Shown here one piece after another: positions 53,109 through 62,615 of a stretch of DNA of 64,000 nucleotides. Position 1 is the first letter of the stretch. Each line of letters begins with the position of its first letter. The position numbers were made by a program, and so were the translations under genes. The stretch spans positions 1 through 64,000 of the forward strand of contig JAPUIA010000044.1 in the NCBI GenBank assembly GCA_027297435.1, in the 5' to 3' direction. This stretch comes from Gammaproteobacteria bacterium. GTDB lineage: Bacteria > Pseudomonadota > Gammaproteobacteria > Pseudomonadales > Azotimanducaceae. Below the pieces are notes generated by a model, which saw only the letters and a list, made by a program, of their open reading frames with translations, was not told the origin of the DNA and did no database searches.

Positions 53109-53342
53109 ATGAGCAGTGTTGAAGAACGAGTTAAAAAGCTAATTTGCGAGCAACTTGGCGTCAAAGACGACGAAGTCAAAGATGAAGCATCATTCGTCGA
53201 AGACCTTGGTGCCGACTCGCTGGACACCGTCGAACTGGTGATGGCTCTCGAAGAAGAGTTTGAAACCGAGATTCCGGATGAGGAAGCAGAGAAGATCACG
53301 ACAGTCAAAGAAGCCATCAACTACATCCTTGCCCACCAATAA
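53109..53342 (+). CDS. acpP: Acyl carrier protein AcpP
   Basis: A 77-residue acidic protein with the phosphopantetheine Ser in [21 protein letters not shown]. The ATG at 53109 follows GGGAGATAGC and gives the usual [11 protein letters not shown] start; the ORF track adds six residues. It carries acyl chains between FabD, FabG, FabF and other enzymes. A rho-independent terminator lies just downstream. Confidence 0.95.
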   Translation: MSSVEERVKKLICEQLGVKDDEVKDEASFVEDLGADSLDTVELVMALEEEFETEIPDEEAEKITTVKEAINYILAHQ

Positions 53343-53369
53343 CCTGGGCAGTTCATTCGTATTGCAGGG

Positions 53370-53404
53370 AGCCGCACTTAAGATTTCGGGTGCGGCTTTT
53401 TGCT
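53370..53404 (+). terminator. Rho-independent terminator after acpP
   Basis: AGCCGCAC, a 12-base loop and GTGCGGCT form an 8-bp perfect stem, followed directly by TTTTTG. It begins 28 bases after the acpP stop and would limit read-through into fabF, allowing high acpP expression relative to fabF. Confidence 0.8.
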
Positions 53405-53424
53405 TGTGACCTAGGAATTAGCTG

Positions 53425-54660
53425 ATGACGAGACGCAAGGTAGTCGTGACCGGTCTTGGCATGATATCGCCAATCGGCAACACCGTTGAGGCATCCTGGC
53501 AAAACGCCGTAGCGGGCAAGAGCGGCGTCGGGCAAATCGAGCACTTTGACGTAACTGACTATACGGTCACCATCGCGGGATGCGTGAAAGACTTCGATGC
53601 GGAAGCCTATATGGAACGCAAGGAGGCGCGCCGTCGTGACCACTTCGTACAGTTCGGCGTCGCCGCGGGTATTCAAGCCATCGAAGATGCCGGCTTGCCC
53701 AAGGCGCCCGACGATGCGCACCGCTACGGCATTGCGATCGGTTCCGGTATCGGCGGTATCAATACCATCGAGGAAACGCATTCGGTATTGGTCAACAAAG
53801 GTCCGCGCCGTGTATCGCCTTTTTTCGTGCCGGCAAGCGTGATCAACATGATCGCCGGCAACCTTTCTATCGTTTATGGCTACACCGGCCCCAACATCGC
53901 GGTCGTTACGGCTTGCACAACCGGTACGCACAACATTGGTTTAGGCGCACGGATGATTCAGCATGGAGATGCCGATGTGATGGTGGTCGGGGGTGCCGAA
54001 TACGCCACATCACCGATCACGGTAGCGGCATTCGCCACCATGAAGGCCTTGTCGACAAGAAACGACGATCCGGAGGCGGCGAGCCGGCCATGGGACGCGG
54101 AACGGGATGGCTTTGTGCTGGGTTCGGGTGCCGGCGTGCTGATCCTCGAAGAATATGAACGCGCCAAGGCCCGAGGCGCGAAGCTCTATGCTGAGGTGCT
54201 GGGCTTTGGCATGAGTGCCGATGCCTACCACATCACCAGTCCTGCTGAGGATGGTGCCGGCGGCATTCTGTGTATGCAAAACGCGCTCAGGGACGCCGGC
54301 CTGAATCCTGACGATATCGACTACGTCAACGCGCATGGTACATCCACTCCGCTTGGCGACATCGCTGAAACCAAGATGATCAAGCAGGTTTTTGGCTCGG
54401 ATACGAAAATCGCGGTCAGTTCGACGAAATCCATGACCGGACATTTGCTCGGTGCGGCCGGATCCGTCGAGGCGATCTTCACGATTCTGGCGATTCGCGA
54501 CCAGATCTGCCCACCGACGATCAACTTGCATAATCCCGGCGAGGGATGTGATCTCAATTACGTGCCAAATACGGCGCAGGAGTTACCTCTGCGCGCGGCA
54601 TTGAGCAATTCCTTTGGTTTTGGTGGAACCAACGGGACGGTCGTCTTCGGCCCCGCTTAA
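53425..54660 (+). CDS. fabF: 3-oxoacyl-[ACP] synthase II FabF
   Basis: A 411-residue condensing enzyme with catalytic Cys in [12 protein letters not shown], His in [12 protein letters not shown] and His in [16 protein letters not shown], the KAS II triad. [13 protein letters not shown] is at the end. It extends acyl-ACPs by condensation with malonyl-ACP. Follows the acpP terminator. The pabC gene usually found next is missing, and mltG begins about 40 bases on. Confidence 0.93.
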   Translation: MTRRKVVVTGLGMISPIGNTVEASWQNAVAGKSGVGQIEHFDVTDYTVTIAGCVKDFDAEAYMERKEARRRDHFVQFGVAAGIQAIEDAGLPKAPDDAHRYGIAIGSGIGGINTIEETHSVLVNKGPRRVSPFFVPASVINMIAGNLSIVYGYTGPNIAVVTACTTGTHNIGLGARMIQHGDADVMVVGGAEYATSPITVAAFATMKALSTRNDDPEAASRPWDAERDGFVLGSGAGVLILEEYERAKARGAKLYAEVLGFGMSADAYHITSPAEDGAGGILCMQNALRDAGLNPDDIDYVNAHGTSTPLGDIAETKMIKQVFGSDTKIAVSSTKSMTGHLLGAAGSVEAIFTILAIRDQICPPTINLHNPGEGCDLNYVPNTAQELPLRAALSNSFGFGGTNGTVVFGPA

Positions 54661-54681
54661 GCCCGAATTCGGGCGGCGGTT
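54661..54681 (+). terminator. Possible weak terminator or attenuator between fabF and mltG
   Basis: GCCCGAATTCGGGC is a perfect short palindrome directly after the fabF stop, followed by GGCGGTTTTC. The stem is only five base pairs with a four-base loop and the T-run is interrupted, so termination would be inefficient. Confidence 0.35.
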
Positions 54682-54699
54682 TTCGAGCTTGATGAGTTG

Positions 54700-55698
54700 A
54701 TGCCGCGCTGGAAAAAACTGTTGGGTACACTCGTGGCCGTCGGGTTGTTGGCCGGCACCGGCTTGAGTTGGTACCTCTACCGCTGGTGGACCGCGCCCCT
54801 CAACCTGCCCGGTGAATTGGTCGTCGAGATCAAGGCCGGAGAAACCGTCGGTCACCTCGGTACGCGTCTCGTCGAAGCAGGCGCGCCCTCCACCGTCCAT
54901 CGCATGCGGTGGATGGCGGTACTGACTGGCCAAGGACGCGACATTCAAGCGGGCGAATACCGCGTAGATCGTGATGACTCACCCCAATCGATCATGCAGC
55001 GCATCGTTGAAGGCGACGTCATCGTGTATGGCTTCCGAATCGTCGAGGGTGCGCGGGTCGTCGACGTGCTCGGCGAACTCAAGACCAGACGTAAGTTGAC
55101 CCAGACACTGGCGAGCACCGATTCGCTAACCCTCATGGCGGAACTCGGCGAGGCGACCCGCCATGCCGAAGGTTGGTTGTTTCCCGATACGTACCATTTC
55201 GTGAGCGGTGACACAGATCGTTCGCTTGTCCTGCGCGCTTATCGGAAAATGCAGACCGAGCTGAACAGTGCGTGGACGAGTCGCGATCCAGGGTTGCCCT
55301 ACGCATCGCCATATGAAATGTTGATCGTCGCGTCGCTCATCGAAAAGGAGACTGGATTGGAGTCCGACCGAGCCGATATCAGTCAGGTATTTGCTTCGAG
55401 ATTGCATCAGAGAATGCGCTTGCAAACCGATCCGTCGGTGATTTACGGATTGGGGAGTAGCTTCGATGGCAACCTCACGCGTGCCCATTTACGCCAAGAC
55501 TCGGAATACAACACGTACGTTCGAAAGGGCCTGCCTCCCACACCCATCGCGCTGCCGGGTCGTGCCTCCTTGTTGGCTGCGGGACACCCCAGCGACTCTG
55601 AATACTTGTACTTTGTGGCGCGTGGCGATGGGTCCAGTCAGTTCTCGGCCACGCTGGCAGAACATCTGGCTGCGGTCAAAGAGTACCAACTCAACTGA
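54700..55698 (+). CDS. mltG: Endolytic murein transglycosylase MltG
   Basis: A 332-residue protein with one N-terminal helix (LLGTLVAVGLLAGTGLSWYLY) and the YceG domain. The catalytic Glu is in IVASLIEKETG; other motifs are GWLFPDTYHF, PSVIYGLG, and NTYVRKGLPPTPIALPG. MltG cleaves nascent glycan strands and so limits their length. ATG at 54700 is used; TTG at 54697 is adjacent. Tmk follows after two bases. Confidence 0.92.
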   Translation: MPRWKKLLGTLVAVGLLAGTGLSWYLYRWWTAPLNLPGELVVEIKAGETVGHLGTRLVEAGAPSTVHRMRWMAVLTGQGRDIQAGEYRVDRDDSPQSIMQRIVEGDVIVYGFRIVEGARVVDVLGELKTRRKLTQTLASTDSLTLMAELGEATRHAEGWLFPDTYHFVSGDTDRSLVLRAYRKMQTELNSAWTSRDPGLPYASPYEMLIVASLIEKETGLESDRADISQVFASRLHQRMRLQTDPSVIYGLGSSFDGNLTRAHLRQDSEYNTYVRKGLPPTPIALPGRASLLAAGHPSDSEYLYFVARGDGSSQFSATLAEHLAAVKEYQLN

Positions 55699-55700
55699 TC

Positions 55701-56336
55701 ATGGCGCGCGGCAAGTTCATTACGCTGGAGGGATCCGAAGGGGTTGGCAAAACGACCAACCTCGAGTTCATATGCCGCTATCTAGAGGCGGCCGGCATCG
55801 ACAGCGTGCAGACACGCGAGCCGGGCGGCACGCCGCTGGCCGAAGAGTTGCGCCAGATGTTGCTTGCCGTTCGCGACGAAGCGATGTCGGTGCAAACCGA
55901 GTTGCTGATGCTGTTCGCCGCGCGCAGCCAGCACGTACAACAGATTATCGAACCACAGCTGGCCGCTGATCGGTGGGTGATCTGCGATCGCTTCACGGAT
56001 GCAACCTATGCCTATCAAGGTGGTGGCCGGGGAGTCGACGAAAAGCAGATTGCCGTCCTCGAGGCGTTGGTACATGGCGATTTGCAACCGGATCTGACGC
56101 TGTACCTGGATCTAGCGCCGGAAATTGCGGCGGAGCGTATCGCGAACCGCGAACGTGACCGGTTTGAACGTGAACATCGAGCGTTCTTTGAACGCGTGCG
56201 GGCGAGTTACTTGGATCGAGCAAATCGCTACCCACGCTTTGAGGTGATCGACGCGTCTGCGACGTTGGAGGAAGTACAAAGTTGCATCGGTGAGGTATTA
56301 GGACGGCTCATCGAATCGAGTCGATCAACGCAATGA
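55701..56336 (+). CDS. tmk: Thymidylate kinase
   Basis: A 211-residue kinase with P-loop EGSEGVGKTTN at residues 9-19, the DRF motif in CDRFTDATYAYQGGGRG and lid region RERDRFEREHRAFFERVR. It makes dTDP from dTMP. Starts two bases after mltG and overlaps holB by four bases. Confidence 0.94.
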   Translation: MARGKFITLEGSEGVGKTTNLEFICRYLEAAGIDSVQTREPGGTPLAEELRQMLLAVRDEAMSVQTELLMLFAARSQHVQQIIEPQLAADRWVICDRFTDATYAYQGGGRGVDEKQIAVLEALVHGDLQPDLTLYLDLAPEIAAERIANRERDRFEREHRAFFERVRASYLDRANRYPRFEVIDASATLEEVQSCIGEVLGRLIESSRSTQ

Positions 56337-57220
56337 CCGAACGAGTGTGCTGTCCATGGCACGACGAAACCAAGACTCGGTTGAAGAATGCCTTGACGGA
56401 AGATCGGTTGCCGCACGCGCTGCTCATCGCCGGTTATCCCGGTTGGGGGGAAGTCCAACTCGGTGAATGGTTGGCGCTGACCTTGCTTGAATGCACGGGG
56501 CAGCAGAACGCTCGTGAGCTTGCCCACCCTGATTTTCGTTGGATCGCGCCCGATGGCGACGTCATCAAGGTGGAACAGATTCGTGAGCTCGGCGAATTTA
56601 CACAGGGTACCGCACAGATCGCCAACGCCAAGGTGGCGATTATCGAAGATGCCGATACGATGAACGTCCATGCCGGCAACGCACTGTTGAAGACCCTGGA
56701 AGAACCGCCGGGTACGACATACCTCGTATTGACGAGCCATCGTCCGGGCGCTTTGGCGGCAACGGTTCGTAGTCGTTGCCAACGCTTCGACATCGTCGCT
56801 GATGCAGGCCAAGCACACGCTTGGCTGGAAGAACGGTCGGCTCTTCGGCTGATGGATGATCATGGCGGCGGGCCGTTGCTGGCGTTGGCGGCAGCCGAGT
56901 CAGGCGAACGGCCCATGACCGAAATTCTGGCTGAACTGACCGGTGGCAAACGCGCCGAGGTTTTCGCGGAGTTGTTCGGCGAAGCTCCTGGACAAATGAG
57001 TGCTCGATGGGCGCGCTGTCTCGTGCGTGCCGCCGCCGGTGAGATCGAGCTGCCCGGGCTCGATAGTTGCGAAACGCGCCGTTTCTTCCGGTTTGTCGAT
57101 GAACTATGGTGGTTTCATCGAGAGGTGACCCGGTCGAACAGCGCCAACACGAGGTTGCTTTTAGAGCGGTTAATGACCAAATGGTGTTCACTCACGGTAC
57201 AGCCGTCCGGGCGAGCTTGA
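56333..57220 (+). CDS. holB: DNA polymerase III subunit delta'
   Basis: A 295-residue clamp-loader subunit. ADAD-like IIEDADTMNVHAGNALLKTLEEPPGTTYLVL and RSRCQRFDI are conserved, but the P-loop is degenerate (GYPGWGE), as normal for delta'. Unusually, the zinc-finger segment between the Walker region and HPD is missing: LLECTGQQNARELAHPD replaces the usual CxxCxxC(H)-rich insertion, leaving one Cys. Overlaps tmk by four bases. A short length (E. coli 334) agrees with this loss. Confidence 0.9.
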   Translation: MTERVCCPWHDETKTRLKNALTEDRLPHALLIAGYPGWGEVQLGEWLALTLLECTGQQNARELAHPDFRWIAPDGDVIKVEQIRELGEFTQGTAQIANAKVAIIEDADTMNVHAGNALLKTLEEPPGTTYLVLTSHRPGALAATVRSRCQRFDIVADAGQAHAWLEERSALRLMDDHGGGPLLALAAAESGERPMTEILAELTGGKRAEVFAELFGEAPGQMSARWARCLVRAAAGEIELPGLDSCETRRFFRFVDELWWFHREVTRSNSANTRLLLERLMTKWCSLTVQPSGRA

Positions 57221-57303
57221 TTGTGATATCTATCACACTCGGCTGATTGACTCTTGGTCGTTAGGTGCCATCATGCACTGAGAAGCAAAACGGACCGGAT
57301 TTC

Positions 57304-57654
57304 ATGGCAGCGACACGGGGCGCTCGAAACGGCATTCTTTCCTTGTCCATCAAGGACAAAGCGGTGCTTTATGCCGCCTACATGCCGTTCGTTCGAAACG
57401 GCGGGTTGTTCATCCCGACCAAGAAGGAATACGGCCTCGGCGACGAGGTGTTCATGCTGTTGAATCTCATGGACGAAGCCGAAAAGATCCCGGTCGCCGG
57501 CAAGGTCGTGTGGGTTACCCCGAAAGGGGCGCAAGGTAATCGTGCTGCCGGTATCGGCGTTCAGTTCAATGACCAGGATGATGTCGCGCGCAGCAAAATC
57601 GAAACCTATCTCGCAGGCGCTCTGCAGTCCGATCGTCACACGCACACGATGTAA
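57304..57654 (+). CDS. pilZ: PilZ domain protein (type IV pilus biogenesis PilZ-like)
   Basis: A 116-residue single PilZ domain: LSLSIKDKAVLYAAYMPFVRNGGLFIPTKKEY, LMDEAEKIPVAGKVVWVTPKGAQGNRAAGIGVQFN. The RxxxR c-di-GMP motif is not present, as in canonical PilZ from Pseudomonas, which acts in pilus assembly through PilF and FimX. Located after holB as in related genomes; tatD, usual next gene, is absent. Start at 57304 gives the standard N-terminus; the ORF track adds 13 residues. Confidence 0.85.
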   Translation: MAATRGARNGILSLSIKDKAVLYAAYMPFVRNGGLFIPTKKEYGLGDEVFMLLNLMDEAEKIPVAGKVVWVTPKGAQGNRAAGIGVQFNDQDDVARSKIETYLAGALQSDRHTHTM

Positions 57655-57721
57655 GGTTCCTACGGGGCGCGAGCCCGGCGGAGTCTACCCAATCGGTCTT
57701 CCTACTGAGGTAGGAGCGGCT

Positions 57722-58198
57722 TCAGCCGCGATCTCCTTTATCTCTATCGAATTCCTCTTCATACATATCGTAGCCCGCTCTGACCATGCCGAGGTTTCTA
57801 TAGGTGGCCTGCGCACCGATGTTCTGTTTCTCGACATAGAGTCGAATGCCACAAACGTTGCCGTCGGCACCAGCGGCCCTGCGTACCCAATCGTGCATTT
57901 TGCTGTATACGGCCTTGCGGCGAAACTCGGGCAACACGTAAACGCTTTGGATCCACCAGAAGCGGCCGTCGCGCCAATCGCTCCACTCGTAGGTCACCAT
58001 CAGTGAACCCGCCGATGCGCCATCGACTTCCGCCATGAGGTAGAAGCCATCAGCCGTTTCGCATAACAGATGTTCGACGCCTGCCGTCAACACTTCAGGC
58101 ACGAGCTCCCTGTCTTCGCTTTCGGCTGCCATCGCTAGATTGAATTCGACGATGATCGCCAGGTCTTCATGCGTCGCGCGCCTAACCGTTACGGTCAT
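57722..58198 (-). CDS. GNAT family N-acetyltransferase
   Basis: A 158-residue protein beginning MTVTVRRATHEDLAIIVEFN, with the acetyl-CoA-binding region VYVLPEFRRKAVYSKMHDWV and GIRLYVEKQNIGAQATYRNLGM, the classical GNAT fold. The Q/RxxGxG/A loop is slightly altered (RRKAVY). Substrate unknown. Overlaps the DPP-IV-like gene by ATGA, so cotranscribed with it. Confidence 0.8.
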   Translation of the reverse strand: MTVTVRRATHEDLAIIVEFNLAMAAESEDRELVPEVLTAGVEHLLCETADGFYLMAEVDGASAGSLMVTYEWSDWRDGRFWWIQSVYVLPEFRRKAVYSKMHDWVRRAAGADGNVCGIRLYVEKQNIGAQATYRNLGMVRAGYDMYEEEFDRDKGDRG

Positions 58199-60300
58199 AG
58201 GTTTCTCTCGAAAAAATCCACAATGAGATTAAAGCGATGGATTGAAACATCACGTTCTTGCAACGCGTGTTTGGATCCGGGATAGGTCATGAGTTCGAAA
58301 GGAAAATTGAGCTTCTGCAACGCGCGCATCAACAGTGTCGTGTGGGTGAAAAGCACGTTGTCGTCGGACATGCCGTGCATCAGCAGCAGTTTTCCCTCCA
58401 GGTGCTCGAGATCACCGAACACCGAACTGGATTCGTAGGCTTCCGGATTGTCTTGCGGTGTGCCGAGATAGCGTTCGGTGTAGTGGGTATCGTACAGGTG
58501 CCAGTCGCAGACGGGGGCTACTGCGACCCCGGCTTTGAATACGTCGGCGGCCTTCGTCATGCACTTCAACGTCATGAAGCCCCCGTAGCTGTGGCCGAAC
58601 ACGCCAATGCGCCCTGCATCCACCCAGTCCAAACCCGCTACATAGTGAGCGCCGACCAACTGGTCCTCGACCTCCGCATCGCCGAGTCGATGCGCGAGCG
58701 CCCACTCAAATTGCCTGTCGCGATTGCTGCTGCCGCGATTATCGAGTTCCAGCACGCCGAAACCGCACTGTGCGAATAGTTGCAGCAGCAACTCCGACCA
58801 CTCGTTGCGCACCCGTTGCGCGCCGGGCCCGCCATAGACATAGACGATCAACGGCCCTGCTGAAGTAATCGCATGGGGCTTCGTGAGTCGATAGTGCAGG
58901 GTCTGTCCGTCGCTCGATCGCAATGTGCCGAGTTCCGGCGTGACGTGGTGCCGCATATACGGCAGGTAGGGATGGCCGTCGCTGATTTTCCCGTCGGCCA
59001 AGGTTCGCTGCGCGCCATGGACTGGACCAACTCGGACTTCTCCAGGGTTGGTCAGGCTACTGAAGCGGTCGATCAGGTGCTTGCCGTCGTCGCTGATATC
59101 GATCTCGTGCCAACCCGCCTCCGTGGTTTGCGAGACGCTGCCTGATGTCAGGTCGACCTCGTACAGGTGCTGTTCGGTGGGTGTCGTAAACCAACCCGCG
59201 ATCAACACCTTATCGGAGGACACGTGCAGCACTCGATTGACGCGGCCAATGCCTTCGGTCAGTTGTTCGCACGTACCGTTGCGGTATCGGTACAGATGCT
59301 GATAACCGTCGCGTTCGGACGTCCAGAGATAATCCGCGTCGCCGAGGACGCGAAAGTTGTCATGGAGGTTGATCCACGCGTCCGCTTGCTCCACCAACAA
59401 CACCTCCGTCGACAGGTCGTTCAATGCGACGAGTTTGAGCGTAACCCGTCGTTGGCTGCGATCCTGCACCTGGATCGCGAGCTTGTCCTCCGCAAAGTCG
59501 ACTCGACCGAGATAGTCATCCGATGCGTCTCGATAGTCGATCCAGCGTGTTGCGCCGGTTGCGATGTCGAAGATAGCGAGTTCGACCTTTGCATTGGCCG
59601 CGCCGGCGAACGGGTAGCGTTGGGTAATCACGCGGAGTTGATCGGCTTCCGCTTCGAATCGTCGACTCTCCTCAATGGTCGACTCATCGACTTTGGTGAG
59701 AGCGATTGCCTGTTCCTGAGGGTGCCACCAATGCCCCTTGAAGCGGTGCATTTCTTCCTGGGCGATGAAATCGGCGATACCGAAGCTTAACAGCGGATCT
59801 GTCGACTCGGCGATGAGTAATTCGGTCCCGCCGATCGCCGCTGTGTAGTACAGACTGCCGTTGCGTACGTAGCTGACGAAGTTGCCCAGCGGCGAAAGCT
59901 GTATGTCCGTATGCCGGTGACCCGCGGGAGTGATTTGTCGCACTTCGAGGCTCGCGGCGTCCATGAGATACCCGGCGCCGTCGACGGGCAGAAGAATCGT
60001 TGTCCCGTCGGGACTCCAGCGGTAGTCGGTGATACCGTGACTGAATAGCCTTTTACGTTCCTTAGCCGCCTTCTCTTGCGCCGAGGGCGCGCCGTCGGAC
60101 GCCAGCGAGCGTCCGTCCAACCAGCATTCACAAACCCCGGTTTCCATGTGGCAGCGCCACAGATCCAGGCGTTCCCGGTCATCGTCGGCTACCTTCAAAT
60201 AAGTCGCGTACTGCCCGTCGGGCGAAATCTGAACGTTGGTCGGCAGCGTTCCGGTAAGTGATGGGTCACCGAATAGTCTCGCAACGTCGAGTTTAGCCAT
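58195..60300 (-). CDS. Dipeptidyl-peptidase IV-like S9 family serine peptidase
   Basis: A 701-residue prolyl-oligopeptidase family protein without a signal peptide. The N-terminal two thirds form the beta-propeller (repeats YLMDAASLEVRQITPAGHRHTDIQLSPLG); the C-terminal hydrolase has Ser in VFGHSYGGFMTLK, Asp in MHGMSDDNVLF and His in GSKHALQ. The EE motif QEEMHRFKGHWW and DNRGSSNRDRQFEW support a DPP-IV branch. It removes N-terminal dipeptides; cytoplasmic here. Overlaps the Xaa-Pro dipeptidase gene by eight bases, an evident peptide-degradation pair. Confidence 0.88.
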   Translation of the reverse strand: MAKLDVARLFGDPSLTGTLPTNVQISPDGQYATYLKVADDDRERLDLWRCHMETGVCECWLDGRSLASDGAPSAQEKAAKERKRLFSHGITDYRWSPDGTTILLPVDGAGYLMDAASLEVRQITPAGHRHTDIQLSPLGNFVSYVRNGSLYYTAAIGGTELLIAESTDPLLSFGIADFIAQEEMHRFKGHWWHPQEQAIALTKVDESTIEESRRFEAEADQLRVITQRYPFAGAANAKVELAIFDIATGATRWIDYRDASDDYLGRVDFAEDKLAIQVQDRSQRRVTLKLVALNDLSTEVLLVEQADAWINLHDNFRVLGDADYLWTSERDGYQHLYRYRNGTCEQLTEGIGRVNRVLHVSSDKVLIAGWFTTPTEQHLYEVDLTSGSVSQTTEAGWHEIDISDDGKHLIDRFSSLTNPGEVRVGPVHGAQRTLADGKISDGHPYLPYMRHHVTPELGTLRSSDGQTLHYRLTKPHAITSAGPLIVYVYGGPGAQRVRNEWSELLLQLFAQCGFGVLELDNRGSSNRDRQFEWALAHRLGDAEVEDQLVGAHYVAGLDWVDAGRIGVFGHSYGGFMTLKCMTKAADVFKAGVAVAPVCDWHLYDTHYTERYLGTPQDNPEAYESSSVFGDLEHLEGKLLLMHGMSDDNVLFTHTTLLMRALQKLNFPFELMTYPGSKHALQERDVSIHRFNLIVDFFERNL

Positions 60301-61624
60301 GCGCGGCGAATGCTTCCCGCGTGAAATTGTGGTGGCTGTCGTGCGTTACGAGCACGTTGTCTTCGATGCGTATGCCACCGTAGGGCAGGAAGGCGTCGAC
60401 GGTCGTCCAGTTGACCTCTTTGCCGAGCGGCCCTTTGCGTAACGCGTCGAGCAAGATCGGAATGAAGTAAAGCCCCGGTTCGATGGTGAACACCATCGAA
60501 GCCTCGCATCGCCGCGTCAGGCGTAAAGCCGGGTATGCCTCAGGCGGTGGGCTTTGCCCACCATCGGCACTCGTCTGTTGACCGGCCACATCGTGGGTCT
60601 GCAGGCCCAACAGATGCCCCAATCCGTGGGGCAAGAAGGACTGCGTGATGCCCGACTCGAATGCATGGTCTGGGTGGCACCTCACCAGATCGAAATCGGC
60701 CAACAGCACCCCGAGACGTCGATGCATGTCGACGTGCAAATCCAGGTAGTCGATTCCCGGCCGGATAGTTTGCACGAGCGTCTGCTGCTCGCGGTCAAGC
60801 GCGTCGATCAGCTCGGCAAAACGATCACTCGGATGCGCCGAGTAGGTGCGCGTAATGTCCGCCGCATAGCCGAAGTGTCGCGCTCCGGCGTCGATGAGGA
60901 AACTGCGCGGCTCATCGGGTACCGCAACGTCGTAGTGTTGGTAGTGGAGTACGGCTGCGTGTTCGTTGACCGCGACGATATTGGAGTAGGGCAAATCGGC
61001 GGCCGTCTGAAGCGACGCGGCCAAATAGTCCGAGTGAATTTGGAATTCCGAACAACCCGCGGCGAAAGCCTTGCGAGCCGCCACGTGACCGATGACGCTG
61101 GCCTCGGTCGCGGCCCGGATACAGTCGATCTCGAATGGCGTCTTGTAGGCACGCTGATAGTGGAGGCGGTTGATCAAAAGGGTCGGATTGGCGTCGGCAA
61201 CGGGAAAATTCGGTGACGGGCCTTCGCCGATATAGGCGACCTTGTTGTGCCGTTCAGCATCGTTCAACAGGGCCGAGTGCAACGCATCGACGCTATCGAA
61301 CGTCTTCATGTCGAACGCGGACTCGGCCCAGGTGGGCGCTTCCGGCGGTAGGTGCCAGTAGTCTTTTGGTTGGTAAAAGTAGAGCTTTGGGCGATCACCG
61401 GGTACGACGAGCAACGCGCTATTTTCGGCTTGTTCGAATGGAAACCAAAGCGCGAGGTGCGGATTAGCACGAAAGGTTGGTGCGTGGTCGTCGAACAGGT
61501 AATTCCTCGACGCACCGGCGGCCACGATCACCGCATCGAATTGCGTCGCAGCGAGCGCCGTTTCCCATTGAGATTCGATGGTCTCGAGATGCGCCTTGTA
61601 GGAGTCGGCGGGAGGTGGGTTCAT
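60293..61624 (-). CDS. pepQ: Xaa-Pro dipeptidase PepQ
   Basis: A 443-residue M24 peptidase. Metal ligands lie in LIDAGARHFGYAADITRTY (two Asp), LGHLLGLQTHD (His), TIEPGLYFIP (Glu) and GGIRIEDNVL (Glu). The N-terminal domain (about 1-160) is that of bacterial prolidase. It splits dipeptides with C-terminal Pro, the products of the DPP-IV-like enzyme. Start at 61624 chosen (MNPPPADSYKAHL); the ORF track adds 17 residues. Divergent from the molybdenum enzyme operon with about 107 bp between. Confidence 0.9.
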   Translation of the reverse strand: MNPPPADSYKAHLETIESQWETALAATQFDAVIVAAGASRNYLFDDHAPTFRANPHLALWFPFEQAENSALLVVPGDRPKLYFYQPKDYWHLPPEAPTWAESAFDMKTFDSVDALHSALLNDAERHNKVAYIGEGPSPNFPVADANPTLLINRLHYQRAYKTPFEIDCIRAATEASVIGHVAARKAFAAGCSEFQIHSDYLAASLQTAADLPYSNIVAVNEHAAVLHYQHYDVAVPDEPRSFLIDAGARHFGYAADITRTYSAHPSDRFAELIDALDREQQTLVQTIRPGIDYLDLHVDMHRRLGVLLADFDLVRCHPDHAFESGITQSFLPHGLGHLLGLQTHDVAGQQTSADGGQSPPPEAYPALRLTRRCEASMVFTIEPGLYFIPILLDALRKGPLGKEVNWTTVDAFLPYGGIRIEDNVLVTHDSHHNFTREAFAAHG

Positions 61625-61731
61625 AGGCGGCAGTATACTCAAGCGCAACCTCGAGCAGGCCCCAAAGGGCCACAAACTATGGTAGATTGCGCATCGATCA
61701 AATTCTCTTACGAACGTACTCAGGAGGACCC

Positions 61732-62613
61732 ATGGGGGAGTTTGCCTATGTGGCGCCTGCTACCGTTGCCGATACAGTGGCAGTACTCGAAGAACATGCG
61801 AGCGCCGGAAAACGGGCACAGGTGCTTGCGGGTGGGACCGATTTGCTGGTGCAGTTGCGGGGCTCCGACAACGAGCCGCGCACCATCGTCGACATCAAGC
61901 AACTCGATGAAACCAACCGGCTCGATATCGGTGCGGACGAGATCTTTATCGGGGCAGCGATCGCGAGCGCCGTTCTGTACGAAAACGAAGAGCTGAAAGC
62001 CCTGCTGCCTGGGTTGTTGGAATCCTCCGATCTCATCGGCTCCACGCAGATCCAAGGCCGTTGCACCATCGGTGGCAACCTGTGCAACTCGTCACCGGCA
62101 GCGGACACGACGCCAGCCATCATCGTCGACAGTGGTGTGTGTGTGATTGCCACAAATTCGGGCACCCGCGAGCTGCCGGCTGAAGACTTTTGTACCGGCG
62201 TCGGCACCAACGTGCTCGCACCAGGAGAGTTTCTGCTCGGCCTCAAGTTTCCGCGGCCAGGTGCGGGGACAAGTGATGCCTACCTACGGTTCATTCCCCG
62301 TACCGAGATGGACATAGCCGTCGTGGGCGTTGCGGTGAACGTGACCTTGGACGACACCGGCACCTGCACGGCTGCCCGCGTGGCTATCGGCGCCGTGGCA
62401 CCCACCCCGCTCATGGTACCGGCCGCTGCGGATGCCTTGATCGGAACGCAGGTTGACGACGATGCTTTGGCGGCAGCCGGCGTCCGTTGTACGGAAGCCT
62501 CATCGCCGATATCCGACAAACGGGGCACCGCCGAGTACCGCCGCAAAGTCGTCGCCGTGTTGTGTCGACGCGCCGGCGCCATCGCGCGGGATCGCGCCAT
62601 GGGAGTGTCCTAA
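61732..62613 (+). CDS. Molybdenum hydroxylase FAD-binding subunit (CoxM/XdhB-like)
   Basis: A 293-residue subunit with FAD motifs VLAGGTDLLVQLRG and IGGNLCNSSPAADT and the C-terminal CO-dehydrogenase flavoprotein domain (AAVRCTEASSPISDKRGTAEYRRKV). In xanthine-dehydrogenase-family enzymes it transfers electrons from the 2Fe-2S subunit to the acceptor. CAGGAGG lies four bases before ATG at 61732; the ORF track begins 15 codons earlier. First gene of the M-S-L operon; MocC-type neighbours are not visible. Confidence 0.9.
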   Translation: MGEFAYVAPATVADTVAVLEEHASAGKRAQVLAGGTDLLVQLRGSDNEPRTIVDIKQLDETNRLDIGADEIFIGAAIASAVLYENEELKALLPGLLESSDLIGSTQIQGRCTIGGNLCNSSPAADTTPAIIVDSGVCVIATNSGTRELPAEDFCTGVGTNVLAPGEFLLGLKFPRPGAGTSDAYLRFIPRTEMDIAVVGVAVNVTLDDTGTCTAARVAIGAVAPTPLMVPAAADALIGTQVDDDALAAAGVRCTEASSPISDKRGTAEYRRKVVAVLCRRAGAIARDRAMGVS

Positions 62614-62615
62614 CC

